The notes under the pieces are model-generated. The model was not told where the DNA came from. It searched no databases and was given only the letters and a program-made list of their open reading frames with translations. Of a stretch of 43,185 nt of DNA, positions 33,742-41,548 are shown piece after piece. This stretch comes from JACKII01 sp041687435 (GTDB lineage Bacteria; Pseudomonadota; Alphaproteobacteria; Bin95): the NCBI GenBank assembly GCA_041687435.1, contig JAWLBX010000026.1, positions 1 through 43,185 of the forward strand, written 5' to 3'. The position numbers and the translations under genes are program-made. Position 1 is the first letter of the stretch; each line of letters opens with the position of its first letter.

Positions 33742-34038
33742 ATGGCGGCTTCCAATAGCCTTGACGCCACCATCCGCAACGACGCCGGCACAGGTGCGGC
33801 GCGTGCGGTCCGCAACGATGGCAAGGTGCCGGGCGTCGTTTATGGCGGCGCTGGCGATGCGGTCAGCATCGCGATCGAGTTGCGCGCGCTGAACCGTACC
33901 TTGAGCGTTCCAGGGCTGATGACCCAGACCATCGCGCTGACCATCGACGGCAAGACCGAAACGGTGAAACTGCAGGATGTGCAACGCCATCCGGTCACCA
34001 GCGCCCCGCTGCACGTGGATTTCCTGCGGGCGGCGTAA
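33742..34038 (+). CDS. rplY: Ribosomal protein L25, short form
   Basis: A 98-residue protein of the L25/Ctc family that binds 5S rRNA. The hallmark is GTGAARAVRNDGKVPGVVYG near the N-terminus, then HPVTSAPLHVDFLRAA at the end. In most Alphaproteobacteria L25 has about 200 residues, with a second TL5/CTC domain after LHVDF; here the stop comes just there, so this is the short form, as in E. coli. An ATG at 33742 with AGGAG seven bases upstream is the start. It is followed by pth, the standard arrangement. No decayed second domain was seen in the 30 bases before pth. Confidence 0.9.
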   Translation: MAASNSLDATIRNDAGTGAARAVRNDGKVPGVVYGGAGDAVSIAIELRALNRTLSVPGLMTQTIALTIDGKTETVKLQDVQRHPVTSAPLHVDFLRAA

Positions 34039-34068
34039 CGTCGTCTATGGAGAAGGGCGAGGCCGCGA

Positions 34069-34701
34069 ATGAGCCAGACGCGCCTGCTGATCGGCCTCGG
34101 TAACCCTGGCGCCAAGTACGAGGCCACCCGCCACAACATCGGATTCCGGCTTCTTGATGCAATTGCAGCGCACTATAACGCGCCGCCGTTTCGCGCGCGC
34201 TTTAACGGCGCGTTCAGCGAAATCCGGGTGGATGGGGCCAAGGTGCTGCTGCTCAAGCCGCAGACCTTCATGAACGAGTCTGGCCGGTCAGTCGCGGCGG
34301 CGCTGAAGTATCACAACCTTTCCATCGACGACGCCATCGTATTCTACGATGAACTCGACCTGCCGCCCGGCAAGGTGCGGGTGAAGCATAGTGGCGGTCT
34401 GGCGGGCCATAACGGCCTGCGCAGCATCAATGCGCATTGCGGCCCGCACTTCTGGCGCGTCCGCGTCGGCATAGGCCATCCTGGCCAGCCGGAGAAGGTG
34501 GCCGGCTATGTTCTCCACCCCTTCGCCAAGGCCGACAATGCCTGGGTTGGGCCGCTGCTCGACGAGGTGCCGCGGTTATTGCCGTTGCTGCTGGCGAACA
34601 ATGACGGTGAGTTCATGAACCGCCTGCATCAGCGGATGGGGCCGGTGCTGGGGCCGGAGAAAACGGAGAAGGAGGGTTCCGGGGAGAAGCCGGAGGTATA
34701 G
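34069..34701 (+). CDS. pth: Peptidyl-tRNA hydrolase
   Basis: A 210-residue enzyme that cleaves peptidyl-tRNAs dropped by ribosomes. The pattern GLGNPGAKYEATRHNIG carries Asn12 and the catalytic His22, with Asn69 (TFMN), Asp94 (DELDLPPG) and Asn115 (GHNGL) also present, so the full active site is intact. The C-terminal 25 residues are charged and low in complexity (EKTEKEGSGEKPEV) and likely disordered. It is the second gene of an rplY-pth pair. Confidence 0.97.
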   Translation: MSQTRLLIGLGNPGAKYEATRHNIGFRLLDAIAAHYNAPPFRARFNGAFSEIRVDGAKVLLLKPQTFMNESGRSVAAALKYHNLSIDDAIVFYDELDLPPGKVRVKHSGGLAGHNGLRSINAHCGPHFWRVRVGIGHPGQPEKVAGYVLHPFAKADNAWVGPLLDEVPRLLPLLLANNDGEFMNRLHQRMGPVLGPEKTEKEGSGEKPEV

Positions 34702-34722
34702 ACTGTCCGGCGCCTCCCCAGC

Positions 34723-34758
34723 CGCTGCCTATTCTTTCAGCCCCCGCTCGCCCAGCAG
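34723..34758. repeat. Direct repeat, left copy (36 bases)
   Basis: Identical over 36 bases to 35837-35872, 1114 bases downstream. It codes for the end of the TPP protein in the right copy and lies in the remnant here. Confidence 0.85.
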
Positions 34759-34870
34759 GGCATCGCGGATCGGCATGACCCACCGGCTGCATCTCGGCAG
34801 AGACCTTGAGCACCACGAATTGCGGCCTCTCCGCCGTCTAAAGCGCGGTGCGGAGCGCGTCGATGCCGGA
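34729..34870 (-). pseudogene. Remnant of a TPP-enzyme beta-subunit 3' end
   Basis: Read on the minus strand this stretch matches the C-terminal part of the intact gene at 35843. SGIDALRTAL is followed by an in-frame TAG, then TAERPQFVVLKVSAEMQPV, a frameshift, MPIRD, a loss of about 30 bases, and ALLGERGLKE before the matching TAG stop. The intact gene has TGLDALRTAMYTAEGPLF and so on. The protein differs in the middle but the last 36 bases are identical, so it is either a homologue from another copy with a converted end, or an old duplicate. It cannot make a protein. Confidence 0.85.
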
Positions 34871-34997
34871 TGGTTGACGCCCTTATGTCTGACAAATACC
34901 CTCCGATAGGGTGTTCGGGGGAGATGTTGCAATGCGCTCCCCTTGAGGACGTCCCCGCCGGCGGGCGGGATCATCCGGAGCGAAAAAGGGACTAAGC

Positions 34998-35732
34998 ATG
35001 TTAGCGATATTCTCCCACTTGCGAGCCGGCGTGTGCGCCGGCGTTTGTGCCGGCCTGATGGCCGTCGGGGCACAGGCCGCACCGTTTGCCGACCCTGGAA
35101 CCGACGCGACGGCCAGTTTCGGCTTTTTCGACGTGAAAGGGTTCGATCCGTCCACCGGGCTTTCGACCCGACCGATCCAACTCCTGATGGTTGGCGCCCC
35201 GTTGGACGCCCGGACAGGAGATGTCTTCGCCGACCCGGTGGCGTTTTCCGCGACCCAGGAATTGGCGGCGATGGGCTTCGAGCCGATTTCGCCGATCATC
35301 CTGCCACTTGTCATGGAGACGGGATCGGTGAACGATGGCGTATCGTTCAGCAACCTGTTCGACCGCAGTGCCGTGACCGACCCGGCAAGCACACCCGGAT
35401 CCGAAACTGGGAATTTTGTGTTCACGATCACGGAGACCACCGACGTTTCTATAACGGGCACGACGGCGGATTCCAACCTGGTGATGGACTTCGATATTCT
35501 GGTTACGGACCCGAGCGGGTTTTTCGATCCGACGGCGGGGACGATGCGCCTGGCGGCCACGTCGCAGTTGACCGGCCTCACCAACGAAACCCAGAATCTG
35601 GAGTATATGCTGGATGTCACGGTTCCCGGGCCGGCAGCCGTGCCGGAGCCGGCCGTGCTGGCGCCGCTGGTGGCGGGCTTGGCTGGTATCGGCTTGATTT
35701 CCCGGCGCCGGGGCAAGACGACAGCGGCCTGA
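34998..35732 (+). CDS. PEP-CTERM sorting-domain protein
   Basis: A 244-residue exported protein. The signal peptide (LRAGVCAGVCAGLMAVGAQA) ends near residue 27, then a Thr/Asp-rich, beta-strand-like body, and a C-terminal PEP-CTERM tag: VPEPAVLAPLVAGLAGIGL followed by ISRRRGK, i.e. the VPEP motif, a membrane segment and a basic tail. Such tags are recognised by exosortase, which cuts and transfers the protein to the outer surface, often in EPS-producing bacteria. No exosortase is present in the window. The ATG has AAGGGA upstream. It sits between a decayed 3' fragment and the intact 3' end of a TPP enzyme gene and is closed by a strong terminator. Confidence 0.88.
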   Translation: MLAIFSHLRAGVCAGVCAGLMAVGAQAAPFADPGTDATASFGFFDVKGFDPSTGLSTRPIQLLMVGAPLDARTGDVFADPVAFSATQELAAMGFEPISPIILPLVMETGSVNDGVSFSNLFDRSAVTDPASTPGSETGNFVFTITETTDVSITGTTADSNLVMDFDILVTDPSGFFDPTAGTMRLAATSQLTGLTNETQNLEYMLDVTVPGPAAVPEPAVLAPLVAGLAGIGLISRRRGKTTAA

Positions 35733-35786
35733 GGGCGTCCCCGTATAGGGGGCAAACAAGAAGGCTCTGAGCCACTGACCTGACAA

Positions 35787-35824
35787 CAACGCCCGGGCGA
35801 ATGGGATCTTTCGCCCGGGCGTTG
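35787..35824. terminator. Strong bidirectional hairpin terminator
   Basis: CAACGCCCGGGCGAA (35787-35801) is the exact reverse complement of 35810-35824: a 15-base perfect stem with an eight-base loop. It lies between the PEP-CTERM gene (plus) and the TPP beta gene (minus) and can end both. No long U-run follows on either strand. Confidence 0.8.
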
Positions 35825-35836
35825 CTTTGGTGTGAG

Positions 35837-35872
35837 CGCTGCCTATTCTTTCAGCCCCCGCTCGCCCAGCAG
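35837..35872. repeat. Direct repeat, right copy (36 bases)
   Basis: Identical to 34723-34758. Here it holds the end of the intact TPP-dependent beta subunit gene. Confidence 0.85.
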
Positions 35873-36439
35873 CGCCTCGCGGAAGCGGGACTTGCCGATA
35901 GAGCCGTCGCGAATCGGCATGACCACCGGCGGCATGTCGCTGGAAACCTTGATAAGCGCAAACAACGGCCCTTCCGCCGTGTACATCGCGGTCCGCAACG
36001 CATCCAGGCCGGTTTCGTTGTGCACCTCCAGCACATGCGGAAAGCCGCTGGCACGTGCGATGCCGGCAAGGTCCACACCCTCTGCCGTGTGCGCCACCTG
36101 CCGTCCGGTTTCGCCGAACCGTTCGTTATCGATGCAGACGATGGAAAGGTTAGCGGGGCGGCGCACCGCAACGGTCGGCAGGGCATAGAGCCCCATCATC
36201 AGCTCCGCATCGCCCGCCAATGCCAGAACGCGCCGCTTTGGCTGCGCCAGCGCCAGCCCCAGGGCAGTCGGCACGACGCTGCCCATCGCGCCCAAAAGAT
36301 AGTAGTTCAGCGGGTTTTCGCCCGCGCTTTCCGCATCCCAGATGGCGGAGCCGAGACCGGCGACGATCAGAAGCTTATCGGTTCGTCCTTCCAGCAGGCG
36401 GTGGATCGACGGGCGGCGGGGCAGGAGATTATCAGCCAT
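35843..36439 (-). CDS. TPP-dependent decarboxylase beta subunit (sulfopyruvate/phosphonopyruvate decarboxylase-like)
   Basis: A 198-residue C-terminal TPP-binding subunit. The core LAGDAELMMGL and the later IVCIDNERFGETG form the GDG-x(n)-N type TPP/magnesium site, and YLLGAMGSVVPTALGLALA is the classical approach helix. Its size and the separate alpha subunit gene (12 bases upstream) match the ComDE sulfopyruvate decarboxylases and related phosphonopyruvate decarboxylase pairs; the true substrate is unknown. The ATG at 36439 begins the homology. The last 36 bases are repeated at 34723, and an inherited fragment of a homologue lies across the PEP-CTERM gene. Confidence 0.85.
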   Translation of the reverse strand: MADNLLPRRPSIHRLLEGRTDKLLIVAGLGSAIWDAESAGENPLNYYLLGAMGSVVPTALGLALAQPKRRVLALAGDAELMMGLYALPTVAVRRPANLSIVCIDNERFGETGRQVAHTAEGVDLAGIARASGFPHVLEVHNETGLDALRTAMYTAEGPLFALIKVSSDMPPVVMPIRDGSIGKSRFREALLGERGLKE

Positions 36440-36451
36440 GGTCTAGACCCC

Positions 36452-36982
36452 TCACTTGAAAACTTTGGCGCCGATGACGCGCTGGCCGATCAGCACTGCC
36501 ACCGGGCAATAGGAATGGAACGCCAGCCGCGCGCCGGCCAGCACCGTTTCCGCAACTTCGTGCGCATAGTTTACGCGCATGACGACGACGCCGGCGGCCT
36601 CCAGAATCTTCTCCGCGGACTGGCCGCCATGCAGTTGCCAGGGATTGAACTCACCCCACTCGCCCCGCATGGTGATGATGCTGAAAAACGGGAACCGGCC
36701 GGATGTGGCCAGCCCGAGGGCGTTGATCGTGTTGCCGATGCCGGATGACTGCATCAGCATGGCAGAGCGCTGCCCGCCAAGCCATGCGCCGCAGCACACG
36801 CCGACGCCCTCGAACTCGTTCGCCAGCATTCCGGCCTCGATTTCCGGATCGGCCAGGCACCTGTCGATAACGTGGCTATGGCCGGCGTCCGGTACGTAGT
36901 GCACCTGCTTGACCTCAAGCTCTTTTAGAGCCTGATAAATTTCTTCACGCCAATTGGGTTCGGCGGTGGCGGTATCTGCCAT
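36452..36982 (-). CDS. TPP-dependent decarboxylase alpha subunit
   Basis: A 176-residue N-terminal TPP enzyme subunit. LKELEVKQVHYVPDAGHSHVI and AGMLANEFEGVGVCCGAWLGG (the activating glutamate) are typical of the alpha subunit of ComDE-type sulfopyruvate decarboxylases, which remove CO2 from a 2-oxo acid together with the beta subunit. The start at 36982 has AGGAG seven bases upstream; the open frame continues much further, but overlaps the divergent TauD gene, so it is not used. The substrate is not known; the neighbouring TauD-type dioxygenase makes an organosulfonate or phosphonate link plausible (inference). Confidence 0.85.
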   Translation of the reverse strand: MADTATAEPNWREEIYQALKELEVKQVHYVPDAGHSHVIDRCLADPEIEAGMLANEFEGVGVCCGAWLGGQRSAMLMQSSGIGNTINALGLATSGRFPFFSIITMRGEWGEFNPWQLHGGQSAEKILEAAGVVVMRVNYAHEVAETVLAGARLAFHSYCPVAVLIGQRVIGAKVFK

Positions 36983-37010
36983 CTTGCGCTCCTGCTTATC
37001 GGTAGGGTTC

Positions 37011-37018
37011 ACTATAGT
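37011..37018. promoter_or_regulatory. Palindromic -10-like element between the divergent genes
   Basis: ACTATAGT is its own reverse complement, so TATAGT can serve as a -10 box on both strands in the 60-base gap between the TPP alpha gene and the TauD-type gene. No clear -35 was found at 17 bases in either direction. Confidence 0.35.
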
Positions 37019-37042
37019 CAGAACGGAACGAGGAAACAGCCC

Positions 37043-37897
37043 ATGCCGACAAACGGTTATCAACACATAGACGTGCGCCCGATTGCTGGCGCGTGCGGCG
37101 CCGAAATTCACGGCGTCGATCTGAACAACCTGTCCGATGAAGCCTTTGCGGAAATTAAATCCGCTTGGCTGGAACATCTGGTGATTTTCTTCCGCGGTCA
37201 ATCGCTGGGCGACGAGGCGCTGAAGGCGTTCGGCCGGCGGTTCGCGCCGCTGTTCCGGCACCCGAACTTCGTACCGCAGGACGACCAGCCGGACATCGTC
37301 CGCGTCTACACCTCGCCGACCGACCAGCGCATCGTCGGGGAGGACTGGCACGCCGATACCACCTGCATGCCGGAACCGCCGGCCGGTGCGGTGCTCTATG
37401 CAGTGGAGGTGCCGCCCGCCGGGGGCGACACGCTGTTTGCCAACCAATACCTAGCTTATGAGACCCTGTCGCACGGGCTCAAGGCGGCGTTGGACGATCG
37501 GACCAGCCTGCACAGCGATATTCGCGTGGCAGGGCCGCAGGCGAAGGCACGCATCTCCGGCCGCACTTCCGTGACCCGTGCCGACGACGAATGGCGCCCG
37601 ACCGAGGCCATGCATCCGGTGTTCCGCACCCATCCGGAGACCGGCCGCAAGTCACTGTTCGTCAATCGATCCTACACCCAGAATTTCGACGGCATGACGG
37701 AGGCCGAAAGCCAGCCGCTGCTGGATTATCTGGAAAAGCATGCAACCCGGCCGGAACTGACCTGCCGCTTCCGCTGGGAGAAAGGCTCGGTCGCCGTATG
37801 GGACAACCGCTGCCTGATGCATATCGCAATGCATGACTACAAGGGCCACTGGCGGAAGATGCACCGGGTGCAGATGGTGGGCGACCGGCCGGCCTGA
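37043..37897 (+). CDS. TauD/TfdA-family 2-oxoglutarate dioxygenase
   Basis: A 284-residue Fe(II)/2-oxoglutarate dioxygenase. The iron triad is His103 and Asp105 (WHADTT) with His260 (WDNRCLMHIAMHDY), and Arg275 (KMHRVQ) binds 2-oxoglutarate, matching TauD well. Enzymes of this group hydroxylate taurine, other sulfonates, or 2,4-D-like compounds; the substrate is not read from sequence. Divergent to a TPP decarboxylase pair across a 60-base gap with a palindromic -10-like element, so the genes may be co-regulated. GAGGAAA is a good ribosome site. Confidence 0.9.
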   Translation: MPTNGYQHIDVRPIAGACGAEIHGVDLNNLSDEAFAEIKSAWLEHLVIFFRGQSLGDEALKAFGRRFAPLFRHPNFVPQDDQPDIVRVYTSPTDQRIVGEDWHADTTCMPEPPAGAVLYAVEVPPAGGDTLFANQYLAYETLSHGLKAALDDRTSLHSDIRVAGPQAKARISGRTSVTRADDEWRPTEAMHPVFRTHPETGRKSLFVNRSYTQNFDGMTEAESQPLLDYLEKHATRPELTCRFRWEKGSVAVWDNRCLMHIAMHDYKGHWRKMHRVQMVGDRPA

Positions 37898-37916
37898 ACG
37901 CTTCCGCTGGCGACGG

Positions 37917-38876
37917 TTAGCGCCGGTCTTGCGACAGCCGGTCGAGGATGGCGCGGGCGACCGTCGCCCGGTCGTCCACGGGCGTGTGAGCCCAGCTTGC
38001 GAGCGGTGGCCCGTCGAACCGCCGCGCGCAGCCATCGGCGTAGAGGCCTTCCAGAAAGCGGCGCAGGCGCGTGCTGCCGCCTGGCAGTTCTGCCACATGC
38101 ACGGGTGCGCTGGTGAAACAGGCCTCCGACAGCATGTTGGCGCTGTCCGATGTGACGACGATGTGATCGGCCAGCGCCAGCAGCCCGAAATAGGGATTGG
38201 GTCCATCCTCCTCGCCGCCCCAGAAAAAGGCTTGCGGCAGCGCGTTGCGAAGAATGGCGGCATTTTCCGCGCCGGTACGGCGTGAGGTGGTGACAAGGAG
38301 GGAGGCGCCGCTATCCGCCAGGCCTTTCAGCTTTGCCGCCAGGGCGCGCGCATCACCGGTGCCGAACGCATAGGCCTTGCTCGTGCCGCCAATCAGGACA
38401 GCAACCCAGGGGCGGGGGCAGGCCTCAAACCGCGGGCGCCATTCCGTGGCGGATTCCGCCAGTTTTTCCGCCGTAACGCGGTGTATGGAGCCACGGGTCT
38501 GGATGACGTTCGGGCCGGCGAGCCCATCATGACGGGGGGCCGCGACCAGATCGAACAGGCCGGGCGCGCAATCCGGCGTCTGGATGTAGACCGTGAAAAT
38601 TCCAAATTTGCGCAGCGCCAAAGCCGCCGGAATACTGCGCCGACCGCAGGCGATGACCAGGCCGGGCAGAGGCGGGGCGAAGTCCCCCGGATTCTCGACC
38701 AACGCGCCCAGTCTCCTCGTCGCCCAATGGCCGGGCACCCAGCGCCAGGGCAGGCGCGGTTGCACCGTTTTTTCTGAGATTTCCGCCGGGTGCTCCTCCG
38801 CCACGGCCTCCGCCAGGCCCAGCGCCTGCGTGCGCATCCCGGCCTCGCCGGTGGTCAGGGTCCAAATGCGCAACAT
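37917..38876 (-). CDS. ELM1/GtrOC1-family putative glycosyltransferase-like protein
   Basis: A 319-residue member of the family annotated in bacteria as mitochondrial fission ELM1-like (DUF1022). Marks are LRIWTLTTGEAGMRTQALGLA at the start, LVIACGRRSIPAALAL, VYIQTPDCAPGLFDLVAAPRHDGL and IVVTSDSANMLSEACF. The fold is predicted to be GT-B-like, and the bacterial members lie in or near glycan genes, so a sugar transfer role is possible; the name comes from plant mitochondria and is not evidence for fission here. It starts five bases after the CoA transferase stop and ends 19 bases from the convergent TauD-type gene. Confidence 0.88.
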   Translation of the reverse strand: MLRIWTLTTGEAGMRTQALGLAEAVAEEHPAEISEKTVQPRLPWRWVPGHWATRRLGALVENPGDFAPPLPGLVIACGRRSIPAALALRKFGIFTVYIQTPDCAPGLFDLVAAPRHDGLAGPNVIQTRGSIHRVTAEKLAESATEWRPRFEACPRPWVAVLIGGTSKAYAFGTGDARALAAKLKGLADSGASLLVTTSRRTGAENAAILRNALPQAFFWGGEEDGPNPYFGLLALADHIVVTSDSANMLSEACFTSAPVHVAELPGGSTRLRRFLEGLYADGCARRFDGPPLASWAHTPVDDRATVARAILDRLSQDRR

Positions 38877-38880
38877 GCGC

Positions 38881-40098
38881 CTAAAGTGCGCCTTCGGCCT
38901 TCAGGGCCGCAATCTCATCGGCTCCGACGCCAATGCCGCCCAGGATTTCCTCCGTGTGCTGGCCAAGGGCCGGGGCCGGCGTGCGGATGGCGCCCGGCGT
39001 GTCGGAAAGGCGGGGCACAATGTTGTGCATGGGAATATGGCCCATGTCCTCGTCTGGCAATTCCACCAGTGCCTCCCGCCCGATCACATGGGAATCGTGA
39101 CGGTATTGTTCGGCGCTGTAGACCGGGCCGGCCGTCACTTCCAGCTTCTCGAAGAATTCCAGGTTTTCCGCCAGGGTCTTTTCCGCAACCGCATCGGCCA
39201 CGACCTTGTCGACATAGTCCATATTCTGAACCCGTGCGGCATTGGTGTTATATCGCGGATCCTCGCACATATCCTCCCGCCCGATGGCGCGGAAGATGCG
39301 CATGGCCATGGCCTGCATCGAGCCGCTGATCGCCAGCCACTCGCCATCCTTGGTCTGGTAGGTGTTGCGGGGCGCCGCGGTGATGGAGCGGTTGCCGGCC
39401 CGTATCGGCGACTTGCCGCTGGCCGCATGCACCGCCGCATCGCCACCCAGAATGGCGTGCAACGGCTCCATCAACGACAGGTCGATCACCTGCCCTTTGC
39501 CGCCATTGGCAGCGCGCGCCTGCAGCGCCACCATCGCACCGAATGCGCCATAGGTGCCGGCGACCATGTCAGCCAGCGCCATGTTCGGCAGCGAGGGCGG
39601 CTTGTCCGGAAAGCCGGTTTTCATGGCAAAGCCGGTCATTGCCTCAATCAGCGTGCCAAAGCCCGGCCGCTCGCGGTAAGGTCCGGTCTGGCCGAACCCG
39701 GTCACGCGCAGGATCACCAGTCCCGGATTGCGGGCGTGCAGCACGTCCGGCGCCAGCCCCATCTTTTCCAGCCCGCCGACGCGATAGTTTTCGACGAACA
39801 CATCCGCGGTTTCGACCAGCTTCAGAAGCAAGTCTTTTGCCCGGTCGTCGCGCAGGTTCATGCGCACGCTTTTCTTGTTGCGGGCATAGATTTTCCACTG
39901 CACTGGATGCCCCCCGGCGCCCCAGGAACGCAACGGGTCGCCATCCGGCGGTTCGATCTTGATCACCTCCGCCCCGAAGTCGGCCAGCAATGTGCTGACT
40001 TGGTTTCCGGCCACCAGGCGGGAAAGGTCGAGCACGCGCAGCCCATCGAGCGGGCAGGCGGCGGTGGGGGTGAAATCTTTGACGGGTCCGATGGGCAT
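38881..40098 (-). CDS. CaiB/BaiF family CoA transferase, second copy
   Basis: A 405-residue class III CoA transferase-like protein: LDGLRVLDLSRLVAGNQVST, GAEVIKIEPPDGDPLR, VRMNLRDDRAKDLL, FVENYRVGGLEKMG and RVTGFGQTGPYRERPG. An ungapped match to the first copy (10883) shows that the catalytic aspartate there (YDPVIQA) is glycine here (Gly148, in FGTLIEA). Many family members with this FGT segment exist; whether they use Glu152 or another residue is not known. It is first in a pair with the ELM1-family gene, four bases apart. Substrate unknown; the ribosome site at the ATG is weak. Confidence 0.85.
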   Translation of the reverse strand: MPIGPVKDFTPTAACPLDGLRVLDLSRLVAGNQVSTLLADFGAEVIKIEPPDGDPLRSWGAGGHPVQWKIYARNKKSVRMNLRDDRAKDLLLKLVETADVFVENYRVGGLEKMGLAPDVLHARNPGLVILRVTGFGQTGPYRERPGFGTLIEAMTGFAMKTGFPDKPPSLPNMALADMVAGTYGAFGAMVALQARAANGGKGQVIDLSLMEPLHAILGGDAAVHAASGKSPIRAGNRSITAAPRNTYQTKDGEWLAISGSMQAMAMRIFRAIGREDMCEDPRYNTNAARVQNMDYVDKVVADAVAEKTLAENLEFFEKLEVTAGPVYSAEQYRHDSHVIGREALVELPDEDMGHIPMHNIVPRLSDTPGAIRTPAPALGQHTEEILGGIGVGADEIAALKAEGAL

Positions 40099-40326
40099 GC
40101 AATCCGGTTCCGGGTGGTCTTGAAAAATTTCGGGTCAACTTAGATCACCCGGTTACGACTCGCCAGATTGTAGCGTCACGTTGGATGATCCGGCCATACT
40201 CCGCGTCAATTAGCTGCCGTCCTGGCTCTGCAGCGAAATGAGATGCGAAGGGTTACAGAACTGCAACATCGCCCCGAGCCAGGAAAATTCAGCTTTCTGG
40301 CGCTCATGCATTGCGTATGGTGGACG

Positions 40327-40350
40327 CTTAAATGAACGTCGATCTTTAAG
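40327..40350. promoter_or_regulatory. Dyad upstream of the nuclease gene
   Basis: CTTAAA (40327-40332) and TTTAAG (40345-40350) are perfect reverse complements 12 bases apart, 12 bases before the nuclease ATG. An imperfect longer hairpin lies at 40276-40305. Either could be an operator; the gap of 264 bases holds nothing else. Confidence 0.35.
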
Positions 40351-40362
40351 AATGGGTGATAT

Positions 40363-41490
40363 ATGGACGATGGTAGGCGGATATTTACCGAGAATGAGCA
40401 TGGCATATTGGTTCCGATGCGCGTAGCCGCACCGCCATCGGAAGACGAACTTCAGCACCTCATCGCGCGTTTTCCTGAGATTGTCAGTGAGGATGACGGC
40501 GATTTGCTCCTGATCCGCCGGGAGCAAGGAGTTCCGGGCGAAGAAGACGGTTCGGATCGTTGGTCGCTCGACCATCTGTTTGTCACCCGGAGCGCTGTGC
40601 CGGTGCTTATCGAGGTAAAACGCGCTTCTGACACAAGACTCCGCAGAGAGGTTGTTGGCCAGATCCTAGATTACGCTGCTAACGGCGCGGCATTCTGGCA
40701 GAAAGGCACTCTCAAGGCCGCGTTCGATAAAACGTGCGAAGAATCCGGAGAAGACCCGGATCTGATTCTGAACGAGTTTCTCCACGATGACGATTCGGCG
40801 GAATTCTGGGATCAGGTCGAGGCAAATCTCGAGGCTGGACGGGTCAAACTTGTCATTGCCGCCGACAGCATTCCCAGCGAATTGGCCCGCGTCATCGAAT
40901 TTCTGAACGAGCAGATGCGGGCAGAGGTGCGTGCAATCGAGCTACGCTACTTCCTGGGCGGAGATGGTCGCCGAACACTCGTCCCCCGCATCATCGGCGA
41001 GACTGAGCGGACTCGGGCCACGAAATCCAGTTCCGGCCGCGTCAAGCGTGGTCCGATTTCGGTCGAGGAGTGGCTGGAGGAGTTCACCAATGCGCGCGGC
41101 AACGATGCCGATACCGGCGCTCGGAGCCACTTGGACATGATCGCCCGACTAGGCGGGCAAACTAAGGTTACGTCAACGCAGGGCTCGCTCGCAGCACAGT
41201 TTGATGGCAAAGACGGCAAATTGATCTATCCGCTAAGTCTCTGGAGCAACGGGACGATCACGATCAACTTTATTTGGACGTGTGATCGACCCCAACTTGT
41301 GGATGAAAATGTGCGTCAACACCTTCTTGATCGGTTTAACGAGGCTGTCGGCGGCCTTTCGACGAAAAACCTGAAGGGGTTTCCTGCTTTCCCTGCTGAC
41401 CGACTGGTGGGTGGTGCTATTCGGGAGGCCTACGAGGCTGCGGCCAGGGACTATGTAGCGCTGGCGATTGCTGATGGCTCAGAGCCATAG
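40363..41490 (+). CDS. PD-(D/E)XK nuclease-like protein, standalone
   Basis: A 375-residue protein whose first part fits a PD-(D/E)XK nuclease: Asp70 in SLDHLF, Glu84-x-Lys86 in VLIEVKRAS, and the RecB-type Gln100-x3-Tyr104 (QILDYA). The rest (DEVE-rich middle from 140, then WLEEFTNARGNDADTG and a last third WSNGTITINFIWTCDRPQ) is not assigned. Such nucleases repair, restrict or defend; no partner (helicase, methylase, CRISPR or retron) is next to it. Compared with its GC-rich neighbours the gene uses more A and T, for example in 41220-41340, which suggests transfer. It begins just after the dyad at 40327 and has a weak ribosome site. Confidence 0.75.
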   Translation: MDDGRRIFTENEHGILVPMRVAAPPSEDELQHLIARFPEIVSEDDGDLLLIRREQGVPGEEDGSDRWSLDHLFVTRSAVPVLIEVKRASDTRLRREVVGQILDYAANGAAFWQKGTLKAAFDKTCEESGEDPDLILNEFLHDDDSAEFWDQVEANLEAGRVKLVIAADSIPSELARVIEFLNEQMRAEVRAIELRYFLGGDGRRTLVPRIIGETERTRATKSSSGRVKRGPISVEEWLEEFTNARGNDADTGARSHLDMIARLGGQTKVTSTQGSLAAQFDGKDGKLIYPLSLWSNGTITINFIWTCDRPQLVDENVRQHLLDRFNEAVGGLSTKNLKGFPAFPADRLVGGAIREAYEAAARDYVALAIADGSEP

Positions 41491-41548
41491 GACCGGCAGT
41501 CGGCCATTCACACGTTGATATGCCTGAGTTTTATCGGAGTTATTCGCC

